DNA of 64,000 bases from Leptolyngbyaceae cyanobacterium JSC-12 (lineage in GTDB: Bacteria > Cyanobacteriota > Cyanobacteriia > Leptolyngbyales > Leptolyngbyaceae). This document shows positions 34,804 to 46,047 of this stretch, in pieces. Location of the stretch: NCBI GenBank assembly GCA_000309945.1, contig CM001633.1, forward strand, positions 4,661,330-4,725,329, written 5' to 3'. Made by a program: the position numbers and the translations under genes. The notes under the pieces are model-generated. The model made no database searches. It worked only from the letters and a program-made list of their open reading frames with translations, and was not told where the DNA came from. How positions within the stretch are numbered: position 1 is the stretch's first letter; each line of letters begins with the position of its first letter.

Positions 34804-35854
34804 CCTGGCATTTCTCCCGATTAAACCAACCGGCTTAGCAACTTATGCGATTAACCTCCTGCCTTATTTGAAAAGTCTTGTCCCCACGTTGCTAGTGGCG
34901 CAACCCCAAGAGGGATTTGCCTGCTATTCGGTACCTCCTGGACTAACTCATGAACAGGGCAGACAAGGACATTTCTCTCGGCTGCAGTGGACTCAGTGGC
35001 AGTTGCCAAAGATTTATCACCAGTTGCAATCCTCTTTGTTGTTTTCTCCGATTCCTGAAGCACCGTTGTGGTCACGTTGCCGCTCAGTCGTTACGGTGCA
35101 TGACCTGATTCCATTGCGATTTTTTCGTAAGTTCACGCCACTCTGGGCTTATCAACGCTACTATATGCCGCAAGTGTTGCAGCAGAGCCAACATATCATC
35201 TGCAACTCACATGCTACCGCTCAAGATATAGTCGATTTTTTCAAGATTCCTGCGAACAAAATTACCCCTATCCTGTTGGCGCACGATGCTGAGAACTTTC
35301 GATTTCTAGATTTACCGACCCGTAACTACTTTTTATACTTAGGGCGCAATGATCCATACAAGAATTTGCACCGGTTAATAGCTGCTTTCGCTCAGTTGCC
35401 TAATTGCCTGGATTATGAGCTGTGGATTGCGGGACCTGCGGACAAGCGCTACACCCCTGCCCTAATGCAGCAAATTGCCGAATTGGGATTAACCAAACAG
35501 GTGAAATTGTTGGATTACATACCCTATGCCGAGCTGCCAGTTATCCTTAATCAGGCGATCGCGCTTGTGTTACCCAGTTTATGGGAAGGGTTTGGACTAC
35601 CCGTTTTAGAGGCAATGGCGTGTGGTACTCCCGTAATCACATCCAATCTGGCGTCGTTGCCGGAAGTAGCAGGAGAGGCAGCCTTATTAGTTGATCCATA
35701 CAATGTCCATGCGATCGCTGAGGCTATGCAAGCTCTCGCCACTGACTCAGTTTTGTGGAACCAACTACGCTTTGCCAGTCTGGCAAGAGCTAGTCAGTTT
35801 AGTTGGGCAAAAACAGGAGCCACAACTATCGAAATCCTGAAGCAATTCATTTAA
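34748..35854 (+). CDS. Family 4 glycosyltransferase
   Basis: A GT-B-fold retaining glycosyltransferase. The C-terminal half has the [10 protein letters not shown] segment and the nucleotide-binding motif [20 protein letters not shown]. The upstream part contains VTVHDLIP typical of mannosyl- and related transferases. The frame opens at GTG 34748 and overlaps the previous gene by 56 bp; a TTG at 34781 or a slightly later start is more likely. Sugar and acceptor are unknown. Confidence 0.87.
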   Translation: MFSTTWCESITLTTPIAINLAFLPIKPTGLATYAINLLPYLKSLVPTLLVAQPQEGFACYSVPPGLTHEQGRQGHFSRLQWTQWQLPKIYHQLQSSLLFSPIPEAPLWSRCRSVVTVHDLIPLRFFRKFTPLWAYQRYYMPQVLQQSQHIICNSHATAQDIVDFFKIPANKITPILLAHDAENFRFLDLPTRNYFLYLGRNDPYKNLHRLIAAFAQLPNCLDYELWIAGPADKRYTPALMQQIAELGLTKQVKLLDYIPYAELPVILNQAIALVLPSLWEGFGLPVLEAMACGTPVITSNLASLPEVAGEAALLVDPYNVHAIAEAMQALATDSVLWNQLRFASLARASQFSWAKTGATTIEILKQFI

Positions 35855-35875
35855 GGTGGCAATTTATCAGCATTA

Positions 35876-35904
35876 AAAATCCCCTACCCAAAGTAGGGGA
35901 TTTT
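35876..35904. terminator. Bidirectional intrinsic terminator
   Basis: A perfect 12-bp stem AAAATCCCCTAC (35876-35887) and GTAGGGGATTTT (35893-35904) with loop CCAAA. With A and T runs on both sides it can stop transcripts from the glycosyltransferase genes (plus strand) and from psaB (minus strand). Confidence 0.9.
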
Positions 35905-35926
35905 CAGTTACTCAACTAGCTCAGAC

Positions 35927-38152
35927 TCAACCAAACTTACCAGCAGTTGATGCAATCACAAACGCAGCGTAGGTCAACACGTACCCAACTGTAAAGTGAG
36001 CTAAGCCAACCAGACGACCTTGAACGATCGACATAGCAACAGGCTTATCTTTCCAGCGGATCAGGTTTGCTAACGGCGTACGCTCGTGTGCCCATACCAG
36101 GGTTTCGATTAACTCTTGCCAGTAACCACGCCAGGAGATCAGGAACATGAATCCGGTTGCCCAAACCAGGTGTCCAAACAGGAACATCCAAGCCCAGACT
36201 GACAGATTGTTCATGCCGTAGGGGTTATATCCGTTGATCAACGGAGCGGAATACAGCCAGAGGTAATCGCGTAACCAACCCATTAGGTAGGTAGAGCTTT
36301 CATTGAACTGAGACACGTTACCCGACCAGATGCCCAGATGCTTCCAGTGCCAGTAGAAGGTGACCCAACCGATGGTATTCAGCATCCAGAACATAGCGAG
36401 GTAGAAGGAGTCCCAAGCAGAGATGTCGCAGGTACCACCCCGACCAGGACCATCACAAGGGAAGGCAAAGCCAAAGTCCTTCTTGTCGGGCATTAGTTTG
36501 GAACCACGTGCATCTAGAGCACCTTTGACCAGAATCAAGGTGGTGGTGTGCAAGCCCAGAGCGATCGCGTGATGTACTAGGAAATCACCAGGTCCAATAG
36601 TCAAGAACAAGGAGTTAGTACCACTATTGATGGCATCCAGCCAGCCAGGTAGCCACACGTTGCCATAGTTAGGCCAAGCAGTAGCGGCAATACTGTCAGG
36701 GTTCGACAGCAACGCATTCATGCCATAGACCAACTTCCCATGAGAGGCTTGGATAAACTGGGCGAACACAGGTTCAACCAGAATTTGCTTCTCAGGTGTG
36801 CCAAAGGCAACCACAACATCATTGTGAACATACAGACCAAGTGTGTGGAAACCAAGGAACAGGGAAACCCAGCTCAAGTGCGAGATGATGGCTTCCTTAT
36901 GGTTCAACACACGATCCAATACGTTGCCCTTGTTCAGTTCAGGATCATAGTCGCGTACCCAGAAGATTGCACCGTGAGCAAACGCACCCACCATCAAGAA
37001 TCCAGCAATGTACTGGTGATGCGTGTAGAGCGCAGCTTGAGTAGTGAAATCTTTCGCCATGAAGGCATAGGGCGGCAGCGAGTACATATGCTGTGCTACC
37101 AGGGAGGTAATGACGCCTAGGCAAGCCAAGTGCCAACCCAACTGGAAGTGCAGGGAGTTGTTATAAGTCTCGTAAATGCCTTGGTGAGGCATGTTGAACG
37201 GACCTTCTACAGGTTTGCCAAAGAAGGTTTTGGCATCCATCATCTCCTTGATACTGTGACCGATGCCGAAATTCGTGCGGTACATATGACCAGCCACGAT
37301 AAATAGCACAGCGATCGCCAGATGGTGGTGGGCGATATCTGTCAACCACAGAGATTCCGTCTGAGGATGGAACCCGCCCAGAAAAGTCAGGATTGCCGTA
37401 CCAGAACCCGTTGCTGAACCAAAGATGTGTCCAGCAGTATCAGGATTCTCAGCGTAAACTCCCCAATTGCCCGTAAAGAAAGGAGCTAAACCAGCTGGGT
37501 GAGGCATAGTGGATAGGAAATTATCCCAACCCACATGCTGACCACGAGACTCAGGAATTGCCACGTGGATCAGATGACCCGCCCAAGCCAGAGAGCTGAC
37601 CCCAAACAAACCAGCCAAGTGGTGGTTGAGGCGAGATTCCGCATTCTTGAACCAGGAGAGGCTGGGGCGGAACTTGGGTTGCAGGTGCAACCAGCCTGCA
37701 AACAGGAAGATAGCAGACAGGATCAACAAGAAGATTGCGCCACCATACAAATCGCTGCTGGAGCGCATCCCAATTGTGTACCACCAGTGATAAACACCGG
37801 AGTAGGCGATATCGACGGGGTAGTTTACGCCACCTTGAGTAAAGGCATCGATTGCAGACTTACCGAATTGAGGGTCCCAAATCGCGTGAGCAATGGGACG
37901 GGTGTTCAATGGATCTTTCGTCCACTGTTCAAAGTTGCCTTGCCAAGCTACGTGGAACAGGAGTCCAGAAGTCCACAGAAAGATGATGGCGACATGCCCG
38001 AAGTGGGAGGAGAAAATCTTTTGATAAAGATTCTCTTCCGTCATACCATCATGACTTTCAAAGTCGTGGGCTGTAGCGATCCCGTACCAGATCCGACGAG
38101 TTGTTGGATCTTGAGCGAGGTCTTGGCTAAATTTTGGGAATTTAGTTGCCAT
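35927..38152 (-). CDS. psaB: Photosystem I P700 apoprotein A2
   Basis: A 741-residue, 11-helix core protein of photosystem I in the thylakoid membrane. It carries half of P700, the A0/A1 cofactors and two cysteines of the shared FX iron-sulfur cluster in [12 protein letters not shown]. Translation starts at [10 protein letters not shown] (ATG 38152); the open frame continues upstream over the gene gap but the family starts here. It is 22 bp downstream of psaA and co-transcribed with it. Confidence 0.99.
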   Translation of the reverse strand: MATKFPKFSQDLAQDPTTRRIWYGIATAHDFESHDGMTEENLYQKIFSSHFGHVAIIFLWTSGLLFHVAWQGNFEQWTKDPLNTRPIAHAIWDPQFGKSAIDAFTQGGVNYPVDIAYSGVYHWWYTIGMRSSSDLYGGAIFLLILSAIFLFAGWLHLQPKFRPSLSWFKNAESRLNHHLAGLFGVSSLAWAGHLIHVAIPESRGQHVGWDNFLSTMPHPAGLAPFFTGNWGVYAENPDTAGHIFGSATGSGTAILTFLGGFHPQTESLWLTDIAHHHLAIAVLFIVAGHMYRTNFGIGHSIKEMMDAKTFFGKPVEGPFNMPHQGIYETYNNSLHFQLGWHLACLGVITSLVAQHMYSLPPYAFMAKDFTTQAALYTHHQYIAGFLMVGAFAHGAIFWVRDYDPELNKGNVLDRVLNHKEAIISHLSWVSLFLGFHTLGLYVHNDVVVAFGTPEKQILVEPVFAQFIQASHGKLVYGMNALLSNPDSIAATAWPNYGNVWLPGWLDAINSGTNSLFLTIGPGDFLVHHAIALGLHTTTLILVKGALDARGSKLMPDKKDFGFAFPCDGPGRGGTCDISAWDSFYLAMFWMLNTIGWVTFYWHWKHLGIWSGNVSQFNESSTYLMGWLRDYLWLYSAPLINGYNPYGMNNLSVWAWMFLFGHLVWATGFMFLISWRGYWQELIETLVWAHERTPLANLIRWKDKPVAMSIVQGRLVGLAHFTVGYVLTYAAFVIASTAGKFG

Positions 38153-38174
38153 TGATATTCGTTCTCCTCGCGCG

Positions 38175-40433
38175 TTAGCCCAATGCAAGTGTGCGAGCCA
38201 GGAAGAATGCCCAGGTTGTAGCAATTCCACCCAGTAGGTAGTGAGCCACACCAACCGCCCGACCCTGAATGATACTCAGAGCACGAGGCTGGATAGCTGG
38301 AGCCACTTTCAACTTGTTATGTGCCCAAACGATGGACTCAATTAACTCCTGCCAGTAACCACGACCGCTGAACAGGAACATTAGACTGAATGCCCATACG
38401 AAGTGAGCACCCAGGAACATGAGTCCATAAGCAGACAACGCAGAACCGTAGGAGGTAATCACTTGAGTAGCCTGTGCCCATAAGAAATCACGCAACCAAC
38501 CGTTGATAGTAATGGCACTTTGAGCAAAGTTACCAGCCGTGATATGAGCAACAGATCCGTCCGGATTTACCGTACCCCAGACATCTGACTGCATCTTCCA
38601 AGAGAAGTGGAAAATTACAACTGAGATAGAGTTGTACATCCAGAACAGCCCTAGGAAGACATGATCCCAACCAGAAACTTGGCAGGTGCCGCCACGTCCG
38701 GGACCATCGCAAGGGAAACGGAAACCAAGATTCGCTTTGTCTGGAATCAAACGGGAGCTACGAGCAAACAGCACACCTTTCAGCAAAATCAGTACAGTGA
38801 CATGAATTGTGAAAGCGTGAATATGATGAACCATGAAGTCCGCTGTCCCAAGGGCGATGGGCATCATTGCAACCTTGCCACCCACAGCAACCACATCACC
38901 ACCAAATGCTAAGCTCGCAGGAGCCAGAGCATTGGGAGCAGTACCGCCAGGAGCTAGGGTATGCAGGTTTTGCACCCACTGAGCAAAGATCGGCTGAAGC
39001 TGAATCGCCGTATCAGAGAACATATCTTGGGGACGACCCAACGCACGCATGGTGTCGTTATGGACGTACAAACCGAAGCTATGAAAGCCCAAGAAAATAC
39101 AAACCCAGTTCAGGTGAGAAATGATGGCATCCCGATGACGCAGCATGTTGTCTAAAACATTGCCACGGTTCACGGCTGGATCATAGTCACGCACCATGTA
39201 AATGGCACCATGCGCTGCACCACCAACAACGAAGAAGCCTCCGAGCCACATGTGGTGGGTAAACAGAGACAGTTGGGTGGCGTAGTCGGTAGCCAGGTAC
39301 GGATAGGGCGGCATGGAATACATATGCTGGGCAACGATGATGCTCAAAGAGCCAACCATTGCCAGGTTAATTGCCAACTGAGCATGCCAGGAAGTGGTCA
39401 GAACTTCGTACAATCCTTTGTGCCCTTCACCCGTGATCATGATTGGGTCCTTATGAGCTTCCAGGATCTCTTTGATGCTGTGACCAATTCCCCAGTTGGT
39501 GCGGTACATATGACCAGCAATCAGAAATAGGACTGCGATCGCCAAATGATGGTGAGCCGTATCAGACAACCACAGACCACCCGTTACAGGATTCAACCCA
39601 CCCTTAAAGGTAAGGATGTCAGAGTATACGCCCCAGTTCAGCGTGAAGAATGGCAGCAAACCCTGCTTAAAGCTGGGATACAGATCTGCCATCAACTGCT
39701 TGTTGAGAATAAACTCATGTGGCAACGGAACATCTTTCGGTGCAACACCAGCATCCAACAGCTTGTTGGCAGGCAGAGATACGTGAATCTGGTGACCAGC
39801 CCATCCCAGAGAACCAAGTCCGAATAGACCTGCCAAGTGGTGGTTCAGCATTGATTCAACGTTTTGGAACCACTCGAGCTTGGGTGCTCGCTTGTGATAG
39901 TGGAACCAACCAGCAAAAAGCATTAAACCTGCCATGACTAAACCGCCGATCGCGGTGCAGTAGAGCTGGTAGGTATTTGTAAAGCCGGAGGCACGCCACA
40001 GATAAAACAATCCAGATGTAATCTGAATTCCGTGGAAACCACCGCCAACATCCGCATTCAAAATTTCTTGACCAACAATGGGCCAGACAACCTGAGCGCT
40101 GGGTTTAATTGCGGTCGGGTTAGCCAGCCAGGCTTCATAGTTTGAAAACTTCGCGCCGTGGAAATACATCCCACTCAGCCAGATGAATACAACAGCTAAG
40201 TGACCGAAGTGAGCGCTGAAGATCTTACGAGATACGTCTTCTAAGTCAGAAGTATGGCTATCAAAGTCGTGGGCGAGAGCATGAAGGTTCCAAATCCAGG
40301 TTGTGGTTTTTGGACCTCTCGCGAGGCTGCGGTCAAAGTGCCCTGGTTGTGACCACTTCTCGAACGAAGTAGGCACCGGGTCATTATCGACGACAACCCT
40401 CACTTTTGCTTCCCGCTGTGGGGTAGTTGTCAT
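38175..40433 (-). CDS. psaA: Photosystem I P700 apoprotein A1
   Basis: A 752-residue, 11-helix core protein that pairs with PsaB to bind P700 and the FX cluster ([12 protein letters not shown]). It begins [16 protein letters not shown] at ATG 40433, with a GAGAGGAGAG ribosome-binding site upstream. The previous in-frame start at 40457 is not used by the family. It is the first gene of the psaAB operon. Confidence 0.99.
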   Translation of the reverse strand: MTTTPQREAKVRVVVDNDPVPTSFEKWSQPGHFDRSLARGPKTTTWIWNLHALAHDFDSHTSDLEDVSRKIFSAHFGHLAVVFIWLSGMYFHGAKFSNYEAWLANPTAIKPSAQVVWPIVGQEILNADVGGGFHGIQITSGLFYLWRASGFTNTYQLYCTAIGGLVMAGLMLFAGWFHYHKRAPKLEWFQNVESMLNHHLAGLFGLGSLGWAGHQIHVSLPANKLLDAGVAPKDVPLPHEFILNKQLMADLYPSFKQGLLPFFTLNWGVYSDILTFKGGLNPVTGGLWLSDTAHHHLAIAVLFLIAGHMYRTNWGIGHSIKEILEAHKDPIMITGEGHKGLYEVLTTSWHAQLAINLAMVGSLSIIVAQHMYSMPPYPYLATDYATQLSLFTHHMWLGGFFVVGGAAHGAIYMVRDYDPAVNRGNVLDNMLRHRDAIISHLNWVCIFLGFHSFGLYVHNDTMRALGRPQDMFSDTAIQLQPIFAQWVQNLHTLAPGGTAPNALAPASLAFGGDVVAVGGKVAMMPIALGTADFMVHHIHAFTIHVTVLILLKGVLFARSSRLIPDKANLGFRFPCDGPGRGGTCQVSGWDHVFLGLFWMYNSISVVIFHFSWKMQSDVWGTVNPDGSVAHITAGNFAQSAITINGWLRDFLWAQATQVITSYGSALSAYGLMFLGAHFVWAFSLMFLFSGRGYWQELIESIVWAHNKLKVAPAIQPRALSIIQGRAVGVAHYLLGGIATTWAFFLARTLALG

Positions 40434-41287
40434 TGAGACTCTCCTCTCTCTAGACAAGGAACGAGGAACCCCCCCTTACAGACTTACCCTGATAACGGCT
40501 AGGTGTTCTCTCCAAAAGGCATCACAGCAAAGCATGAAAACGACAGAATGAGTCCAGACTTGCTGAATTGCGGAGAGAACCGTCTAATGCCCTTTTGAGG
40601 GAATCAGTGAGATCAGAGTCACCAAACCTATCGAAACCGTGAAAAGTCCGAAAGGAGAGGCAGAAGCCTGATCGGGGTTCTCATCGTGACATTATAGGAT
40701 CGCTTCACACCTGTTTGAGACGGATTAACAATAATTAAAAACCGCTGAATCAAAGATGTGGCTTAGGTTGCGAACCCATGTCGCTCGATAAAAGTCAAGT
40801 CTTAATCTATCTAAATCAACAAAACGAAACAATATAGAACACTACAAAACATTTGAATGGTGGCTATTAAATGAATTGATGGCTCTACTATCGAACTTTC
40901 TCTATTTCACCTGAAAAGATTCTTGATTTGTTGCTCCAAAGCCCAATTAAATTCACAGATTCAGCACGCTCTCATATGGGAATTTAATTTTTTCGTGCTG
41001 AAAAGTTGAAATTTGTTAAGCAGAATTCTGTGATTTTTGATTATTAGAAGTAACTGTATAGAGATTTTCTTATTTAGAGATTCAGATATTTTGATTGGAA
41101 GCCCAGATGCATAACTGCACCATTGCCGATAAACGGGGACTATTCCTATAGACATTGACCAATTGTTTTAAGAGGGTTTTTGCATCCAGAATGACAACAA
41201 TTATGAGATCCATCACTTGAAGCACAGCGATTCCGCTATAGTTCCCTATGGATACCGCTAAGGAGTGTATAGGTGGTGCTTGGAACG
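40434..41287. promoter_or_regulatory. Long upstream region of psaA
   Basis: About 850 bp of mostly AT-rich noncoding DNA between psaA (minus) and the proline-rich protein gene (plus). psaA genes of cyanobacteria often have long, light-regulated leaders. Near the psaA start an inverted repeat GTTCTCTCC (40505-40513) and GGAGAGAAC (40572-40580) could form a stem in the leader RNA. I could not identify HLR1-type elements with confidence. Confidence 0.5.
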
Positions 41288-43264
41288 ATGGATTGGTGCA
41301 AACTTGCGAAAGCCTCAACTACAACTTTATTGGTGCTGTTGCTCACCTTCAGCCCAATCTCGAACCACAGAGCTTTAGCGGCGTTTGGTAAGAAACAAGC
41401 CGACAAAGCAGCAACCTCCACCACTAAGGTATCTGGCAAACTCACTGAAGTAGCTCCACCTGCAGTAATTCAAGAGTTGCGCCGAGCATTTGACGACAAC
41501 AAGCCCCAAGTCAGTATCCTCAGTCCGCGCCCCAACGAAGTCCTGTCAGATGATACAGTTTCTGTTCAGTTTCAAGTCAAAGACTTACCCCTATTTAAAG
41601 ACAGTCATTTAGGGCTGGGTCCCCATCTCCATGTTTTCTTAGATAACCAGCCTTATCAATCTGTTTACGACTTCAGCAAACCTTTCGTTCTTGAAAAACT
41701 AACACCAGGAACCCATACCATTCGAGTCTTTGCATCTCGCCCCTGGCATGAAAGCTTCAAGAATGAAGGGGCTTATGCCCAAACTACCTTTCATGTTTAC
41801 ACCAAAACTGGCGACAATAGCCCAGATCCCAATCTGCCTCTGCTCACCTACAGCCGTCCGCAGGCAAGTTACGGGGCAGAACCAATTATGCTGGACTTTT
41901 ACCTGACTAACGCACCTCTGCACTTGGTTGCACGAGAAGACAAGAAAGATGACATTCCCGACTGGCGGATTCGCTGTACTATCAACGGCGATAGTTTTGT
42001 ACTGGATCAATGGCAACCGATTTATCTCAAAGGCTTCAAGCCAGGGAAAAACTGGGTGCAACTTGAGTTTTTAGATGAGAACGGTAACTCCGTCAAGAAC
42101 GTGTTTAACAATACTGTTCGCGTGATCAACTATGAACCAGGTGGCAAAGATACCCTTTCTAAACTAGTTCGGGGAGAGTTGAGCGCTGCGGATGCTCGCA
42201 GCATTGTAGATGCTAACTACAAACCCTCTGCCCCTGCACCTAGCCCTGCGCCTGTTGCTAGCCCGATCGCGAAGCCAACTCCCACGCCCGCACCTGTTCC
42301 GGTGCCTATAGTGCCAACGGTAAAAGCAACTCCCGCACCTGCTGCCAGCCCTGCACCACTGGTGAAACCAGCGCCAGAAAGTAAACCTAGCCCTAGTCCT
42401 TCGCCAAAACCAGTTGAGAGTCCGAAGGTGGTTGAGAGTCCCAAACCAGAGGTATCCCCTACACCAAAAGCGATCGCGCCTGTCCCCAAACCAAGCCCCA
42501 AGCCAGAGACTAAAGCTGAGGCAAAACCTGCTAAATCTCCAGTCAAAGACTTCTTAAATCAGTTCCAAAGTAAGAAGGCTGAGAAGCCAAAGCCTGCACC
42601 ATCTATTACTCCAGTTGTTACACCTGCAGCCAGTCCTACCCCCAAACCTGTTCCAACTCCCTCTCCTGTTGCGATTCCAAAACCTGTGGAGATTAATGTT
42701 CCCACACTAGATGCAGTAGAGTCCCCCAAACCTGTGGAACTGCCGAAAGCCATTTCGCCGTTGCCAGTGAAACCGGAACCTGCACCCAGTCCCAAACCGA
42801 CTACTACACCAGCAGTAATTCCGACTCCAGTTGCGCCAAAAGTTACACCAACACCATCGGCTAGCTCGGTTGAATCAAAGCCAGTTGTGAAGCCCAGTCC
42901 GATTGCAAAAGATGTGCAAACTCAGGTCACTGAAAAAGCCGATCAGCTAAGAAATCAAGTCACCTCCCAGTTTGATAAGCTCCGCGATCGCTTGCGTCAG
43001 GCAACCAAGCCGAAACCAGTTCCATCCCCCCAACCTAAACCTGTTGCTATTCCAGCGGCAAAACCTAGCCCTGCGCCCTCTGCAACGCCTAAACCTGTCG
43101 TGGAAGCCCCATCGGCGCAATCTCCCATTTCAACCCCAACAGCTTCTCCGCAACCAGAAGTCAAAACTGAACAACCGAAACCAGCATCAGAGAAACCTTT
43201 AACTCCCGCAGAGCAGTACTACAACCGAATTCGGACAGGAGGGAGTGGGGAGTTAAGGAGCTAG
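41288..43264 (+). CDS. Exported protein with proline-rich tail, unknown function
   Basis: A 658-residue protein. A signal peptide (about 1-32) leads to a conserved domain (about 55-300) with the segments GPHLHVFLDNQPY and TPGTHTIRVFASRPWHE, which look like beta-sandwich folds. The C-terminal half (about 305-650) is a Pro/Ala/Lys/Ser-rich region with PSPAP, PTPTPAP and PKPV motifs, interrupted by a short charged helix (near 540-575). Such tails can span peptidoglycan. The ATG at 41288 is preferred over GTG 41273. The domain is found in cyanobacteria without known function. Confidence 0.75.
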   Translation: MDWCKLAKASTTTLLVLLLTFSPISNHRALAAFGKKQADKAATSTTKVSGKLTEVAPPAVIQELRRAFDDNKPQVSILSPRPNEVLSDDTVSVQFQVKDLPLFKDSHLGLGPHLHVFLDNQPYQSVYDFSKPFVLEKLTPGTHTIRVFASRPWHESFKNEGAYAQTTFHVYTKTGDNSPDPNLPLLTYSRPQASYGAEPIMLDFYLTNAPLHLVAREDKKDDIPDWRIRCTINGDSFVLDQWQPIYLKGFKPGKNWVQLEFLDENGNSVKNVFNNTVRVINYEPGGKDTLSKLVRGELSAADARSIVDANYKPSAPAPSPAPVASPIAKPTPTPAPVPVPIVPTVKATPAPAASPAPLVKPAPESKPSPSPSPKPVESPKVVESPKPEVSPTPKAIAPVPKPSPKPETKAEAKPAKSPVKDFLNQFQSKKAEKPKPAPSITPVVTPAASPTPKPVPTPSPVAIPKPVEINVPTLDAVESPKPVELPKAISPLPVKPEPAPSPKPTTTPAVIPTPVAPKVTPTPSASSVESKPVVKPSPIAKDVQTQVTEKADQLRNQVTSQFDKLRDRLRQATKPKPVPSPQPKPVAIPAAKPSPAPSATPKPVVEAPSAQSPISTPTASPQPEVKTEQPKPASEKPLTPAEQYYNRIRTGGSGELRS

Positions 43265-43291
43265 GGAAGTTGATTCCTTTTTCACTTCTTC

Positions 43292-44350
43292 TCACGAAAC
43301 TGGCTTCGTAGCCCCTGCACACTCTTCCTCAGTTGGCTCAAACTTAATTTCCAACGGAAATGCCTGATTGTTTTTCTTATCGGGTTCCAGATTATTTTGT
43401 TTAGCGATTTCACCCCATCGTTTTTCAACAAATTGCCGGGCGGCATCATCTAATCCTTTGAAGCCTGATGATTTCAGCATCCATACCGTGTCAGCCAGGG
43501 TGCCATCTGGTTGATACACTACAACAAGACCTGTAGTTCCCTGTATGGGTTTGCCTTCATGCTGAAACTGACAGGCTTCTTTGGGATAAACAGCACGAAC
43601 CGCGATCCGTTTTTTCCAATCCCGGACATTGAATTTTTCCGCAATTTTGTCTCCAGCAGCTTTCATGCTGTCATCAATCTCCTGGCTAGAGGTACCCGCT
43701 GCGTTGTAAGCAAACAGTTTTTGCAAAGCCGCTAGTTTGTCCTGATCCTCGCGGCCTTTGCTGTAGCCTTTGCCATCTGGAGAGTTGAGTTTGTCTGCTT
43801 CGCTGGATTTGTCTTCAGCTTGAGTGTGGTCAGCCCTGCTCGGCAAGTCTGTTTTCTTTGTTTGAGCGTCGTTTTTCTTCGAGTCAATGCGGGCTTTATT
43901 TGTTTTTTCTTGCTGAGAGCGGTTGTCGTCAGTGGTGCTCGTGCTGCCAACGGTAGAGTCTGTGCTGGAGATTCCTGGAACTTGATAGTAGGTGTTGGGG
44001 TCAACCAGGGTGGGGTCGAGAGGAACCATCGGAACGTTGGAAGGGGTGGAGTTCGATGGCTTGGAAGAGTTGAGTTTAGGTGATGGGTTAAAAGGATCGT
44101 TAGGTAATGTTTGAGGTAAACGGGCTGCCTGTTCCAGCGGGCTGAGTTCCACCACGTTTAAGGTGCGCTGTTCTGGCTGTTTGGCACTGGATGAGGGTAG
44201 TAACGGCAAGCCAAACCACAGCAACGTGTGAACCCCCAGCGAAGCCAAAACCGCTAGCGAAAAGGGTTGGCGTAATGTTTTCCAGAGAGTTTCAGCCGTT
44301 TGATTTTGCAGAACAGGTGGCACGTTTTTGAGCGGCGGAAAATTTGACAT
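43292..44350 (-). CDS. TonB-like energy transducer protein
   Basis: A 352-residue protein with one N-terminal transmembrane segment (about 29-50), a long disordered Ser/Asn/Lys/Asp-rich linker and a C-terminal TonB-like domain (about 245-340) with the segments AVRAVYPKEAC and GTTGLVVVYQPDG. TonB proteins carry energy from the inner membrane to outer-membrane receptors. Here no ExbB or ExbD genes are adjacent, so partners are unknown. It is convergent with the proline-rich protein gene, 27 bp apart. Confidence 0.75.
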   Translation of the reverse strand: MSNFPPLKNVPPVLQNQTAETLWKTLRQPFSLAVLASLGVHTLLWFGLPLLPSSSAKQPEQRTLNVVELSPLEQAARLPQTLPNDPFNPSPKLNSSKPSNSTPSNVPMVPLDPTLVDPNTYYQVPGISSTDSTVGSTSTTDDNRSQQEKTNKARIDSKKNDAQTKKTDLPSRADHTQAEDKSSEADKLNSPDGKGYSKGREDQDKLAALQKLFAYNAAGTSSQEIDDSMKAAGDKIAEKFNVRDWKKRIAVRAVYPKEACQFQHEGKPIQGTTGLVVVYQPDGTLADTVWMLKSSGFKGLDDAARQFVEKRWGEIAKQNNLEPDKKNNQAFPLEIKFEPTEEECAGATKPVS

Positions 44351-44465
44351 AGCACAAGTCAGTAGTGGAGGCGGAGAAATCCAATCGGAATAATAAAGCG
44401 GTTTAGGACAATCTTAGTCAACGGGAAAGGAAACGTAGTGGCACAAGGTTACACTTATTGCCACA

Positions 44466-44735
44466 CTATTGCTCAAACGTGATAGCGTTAGCCCCTTTTT
44501 CCCTCAGACGGTGGGTATACCCGGAAAGTTGCACGATCGCACAACTCACCTGCACTACACAACAACCAACTGTTGGTAGTGAATCGTCAGTGGTAATCCC
44601 AATGTAGCGGCAGATGCCAGTGGAAAGCACACTTCTGGTATCGCTTGCTGCTGCTTTCCAGGCAGTTTCCAAAAGACTCTGTTCCTGCACGTAGGGAAAA
44701 GACAGGGATAACTGGGTTTGGGCTGGCGAAGGCCA
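44466..44735 (-). pseudogene. Open frame of uncertain status
   Basis: An 89-residue frame, open between stops, with possible GTG start at 44690. The segment QEQSLLETAWKAAASDTR looks natural, but I recognise no family. It may be the end of a degraded gene. The stretch 44351-44465 is the upstream region of the TonB-like gene. Confidence 0.3.
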
Positions 44736-44816
44736 CTAGGCGATAAAATGTTCTGCGAAGTCAGGCTTACCGCGAACCCCCGCCGGATAGGAAACAATGG
44801 GCGCATGTTGCAGTAA

Positions 44817-44972
44817 CTATAGTGCTTTCAGTGTCAGCAACTCCGGATCACCCAGATCTGCGCTAACTCCGTAAAGAGTCTTAATTGATACGATCGCAGC
44901 GTTTAACCCCCAGTATTCAATCCAGTGCTTTACGATTCTAAATGGATTATCTATCACCTTTCTGAGCGATCG
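44817..44972 (-). pseudogene. C-terminal remnant of an unidentified gene
   Basis: About 50 codons ending at TAG 44817-44819. It contains NPFRIVKHWIEYWGLNAA and SADLGDPELL, which look like authentic protein sequence. No start is present; the upstream part would overlap the beginning of the hydrolase gene at 44975. It is a truncated gene whose front end has been lost. Family not recognised. Confidence 0.5.
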
Positions 44973-44974
44973 CC

Positions 44975-45676
44975 ATGACGTTACCCTCCGTCATTCTTCC
45001 AGGTTACCTTGCAGGCGCGATCGAGTATCGCGCTCTAGAACAAACCCTAAACCAACTTGGAATTCCCACCACCATCGTCCCCATCCGTTGGCAAGATTGG
45101 ATTCCTACAATTGGCGGGCGCTCTGTGACTCCGATCATTCGCAAAATTGATGCAACAGTTCAGCAAATTCGGCAAGAAACAGGCGCGACCAAGATTAATT
45201 TAATTGGTCATTCTGCAGGTGGCTGGCTGGCACGCATCTACCTAGGAGAAAAGCCCTACTGCATCCATGCGGTTGATTCCGAAAACTGTGCATGGCACGC
45301 CCGCCCCTTCATTCAAACTCTCATCACTTTGGGAACTCCCCACACCAGCCTGGAACGCTGGACTCGCAAAAACCTGGATTTTGTCAACCAGACCTACCCC
45401 GGTGCGTTTTACCTGAGTGATGTGAAATATGTGTGTGCAGCGGGTAAAGCGATTTTTGGCAAACGTCAACCCGGAAGTTGGCTAGCATACAGCAGCTACA
45501 AAATGACCTGCGGACGAGGCGACACCTGGGGCGATGGCATTACCCCGATTGAGTCTGCTCATTTAGCCGGAGCCGAGAATTTAATTATCGAAGGAGCCAC
45601 CCACGCCCCCAAAGCAAACCGCCTCTGGTATGGCTCACCGGGACTGCTGGAACAATGGGTAGGTTATCTGAAGTAA
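44975..45676 (+). CDS. Lipase-like alpha/beta hydrolase
   Basis: A 233-residue serine hydrolase resembling triacylglycerol lipases and PGAP1-like esterases. The nucleophile elbow is GHSAGG, the oxyanion region is the N-terminal VILPGYLAG, and the likely catalytic His lies in EGATHAPK. No signal peptide is apparent. Substrate unknown. Confidence 0.88.
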   Translation: MTLPSVILPGYLAGAIEYRALEQTLNQLGIPTTIVPIRWQDWIPTIGGRSVTPIIRKIDATVQQIRQETGATKINLIGHSAGGWLARIYLGEKPYCIHAVDSENCAWHARPFIQTLITLGTPHTSLERWTRKNLDFVNQTYPGAFYLSDVKYVCAAGKAIFGKRQPGSWLAYSSYKMTCGRGDTWGDGITPIESAHLAGAENLIIEGATHAPKANRLWYGSPGLLEQWVGYLK

Positions 45677-46047
45677 AAAGCACGCCTCAACCCGAACTAT
45701 AGATTGGGCAATTGTATAGCCGTAGCCATGTGTAACTTGGCGGAGGCGAGTCAGAACGCCTATCTGGTATTGATTTTCTACCATTATCCTTGTCTTAAGC
45801 GTTCTGACCAAAGCTATATTTATTCCAGGTGCATCGCTAAAAATTCTTCTAGTAAGAAGGCAGGAATGATAGAGGCAGCAAAGTCAGATGTATTTCGAGT
45901 CACAATTTTTGTGTCCTTACCTCATGAATCAAATGATGTGCTTGAACCAAACATAAGAACACTGATGAATGTGGTTGTTTTTTAGGGTTTGTAGTGATGG
46001 TCTTAACCATCTCCACCCTTTTCACACACCCTCCTAGCACGATCGCC
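45677..46047. other. Intergenic region
   Basis: About 370 bp without a supported gene. A 93-residue frame at 45704-45985 (plus) has unlikely composition and no ribosome-binding site. Confidence 0.4.

Noticed and set aside
36740-40551. Open frames on the plus strand opposite psaA and psaB
   Set aside because: They are antisense shadows of highly biased photosystem genes.
42217-42795. Gly/Thr-rich frames opposite the proline-rich protein
   Set aside because: They are mirror images of the proline-rich coding repeats on the other strand, not genes.
45704-45985. A 93-residue open frame on the plus strand
   Set aside because: No ribosome-binding site, no family resemblance and unusual composition; treated as a chance frame.
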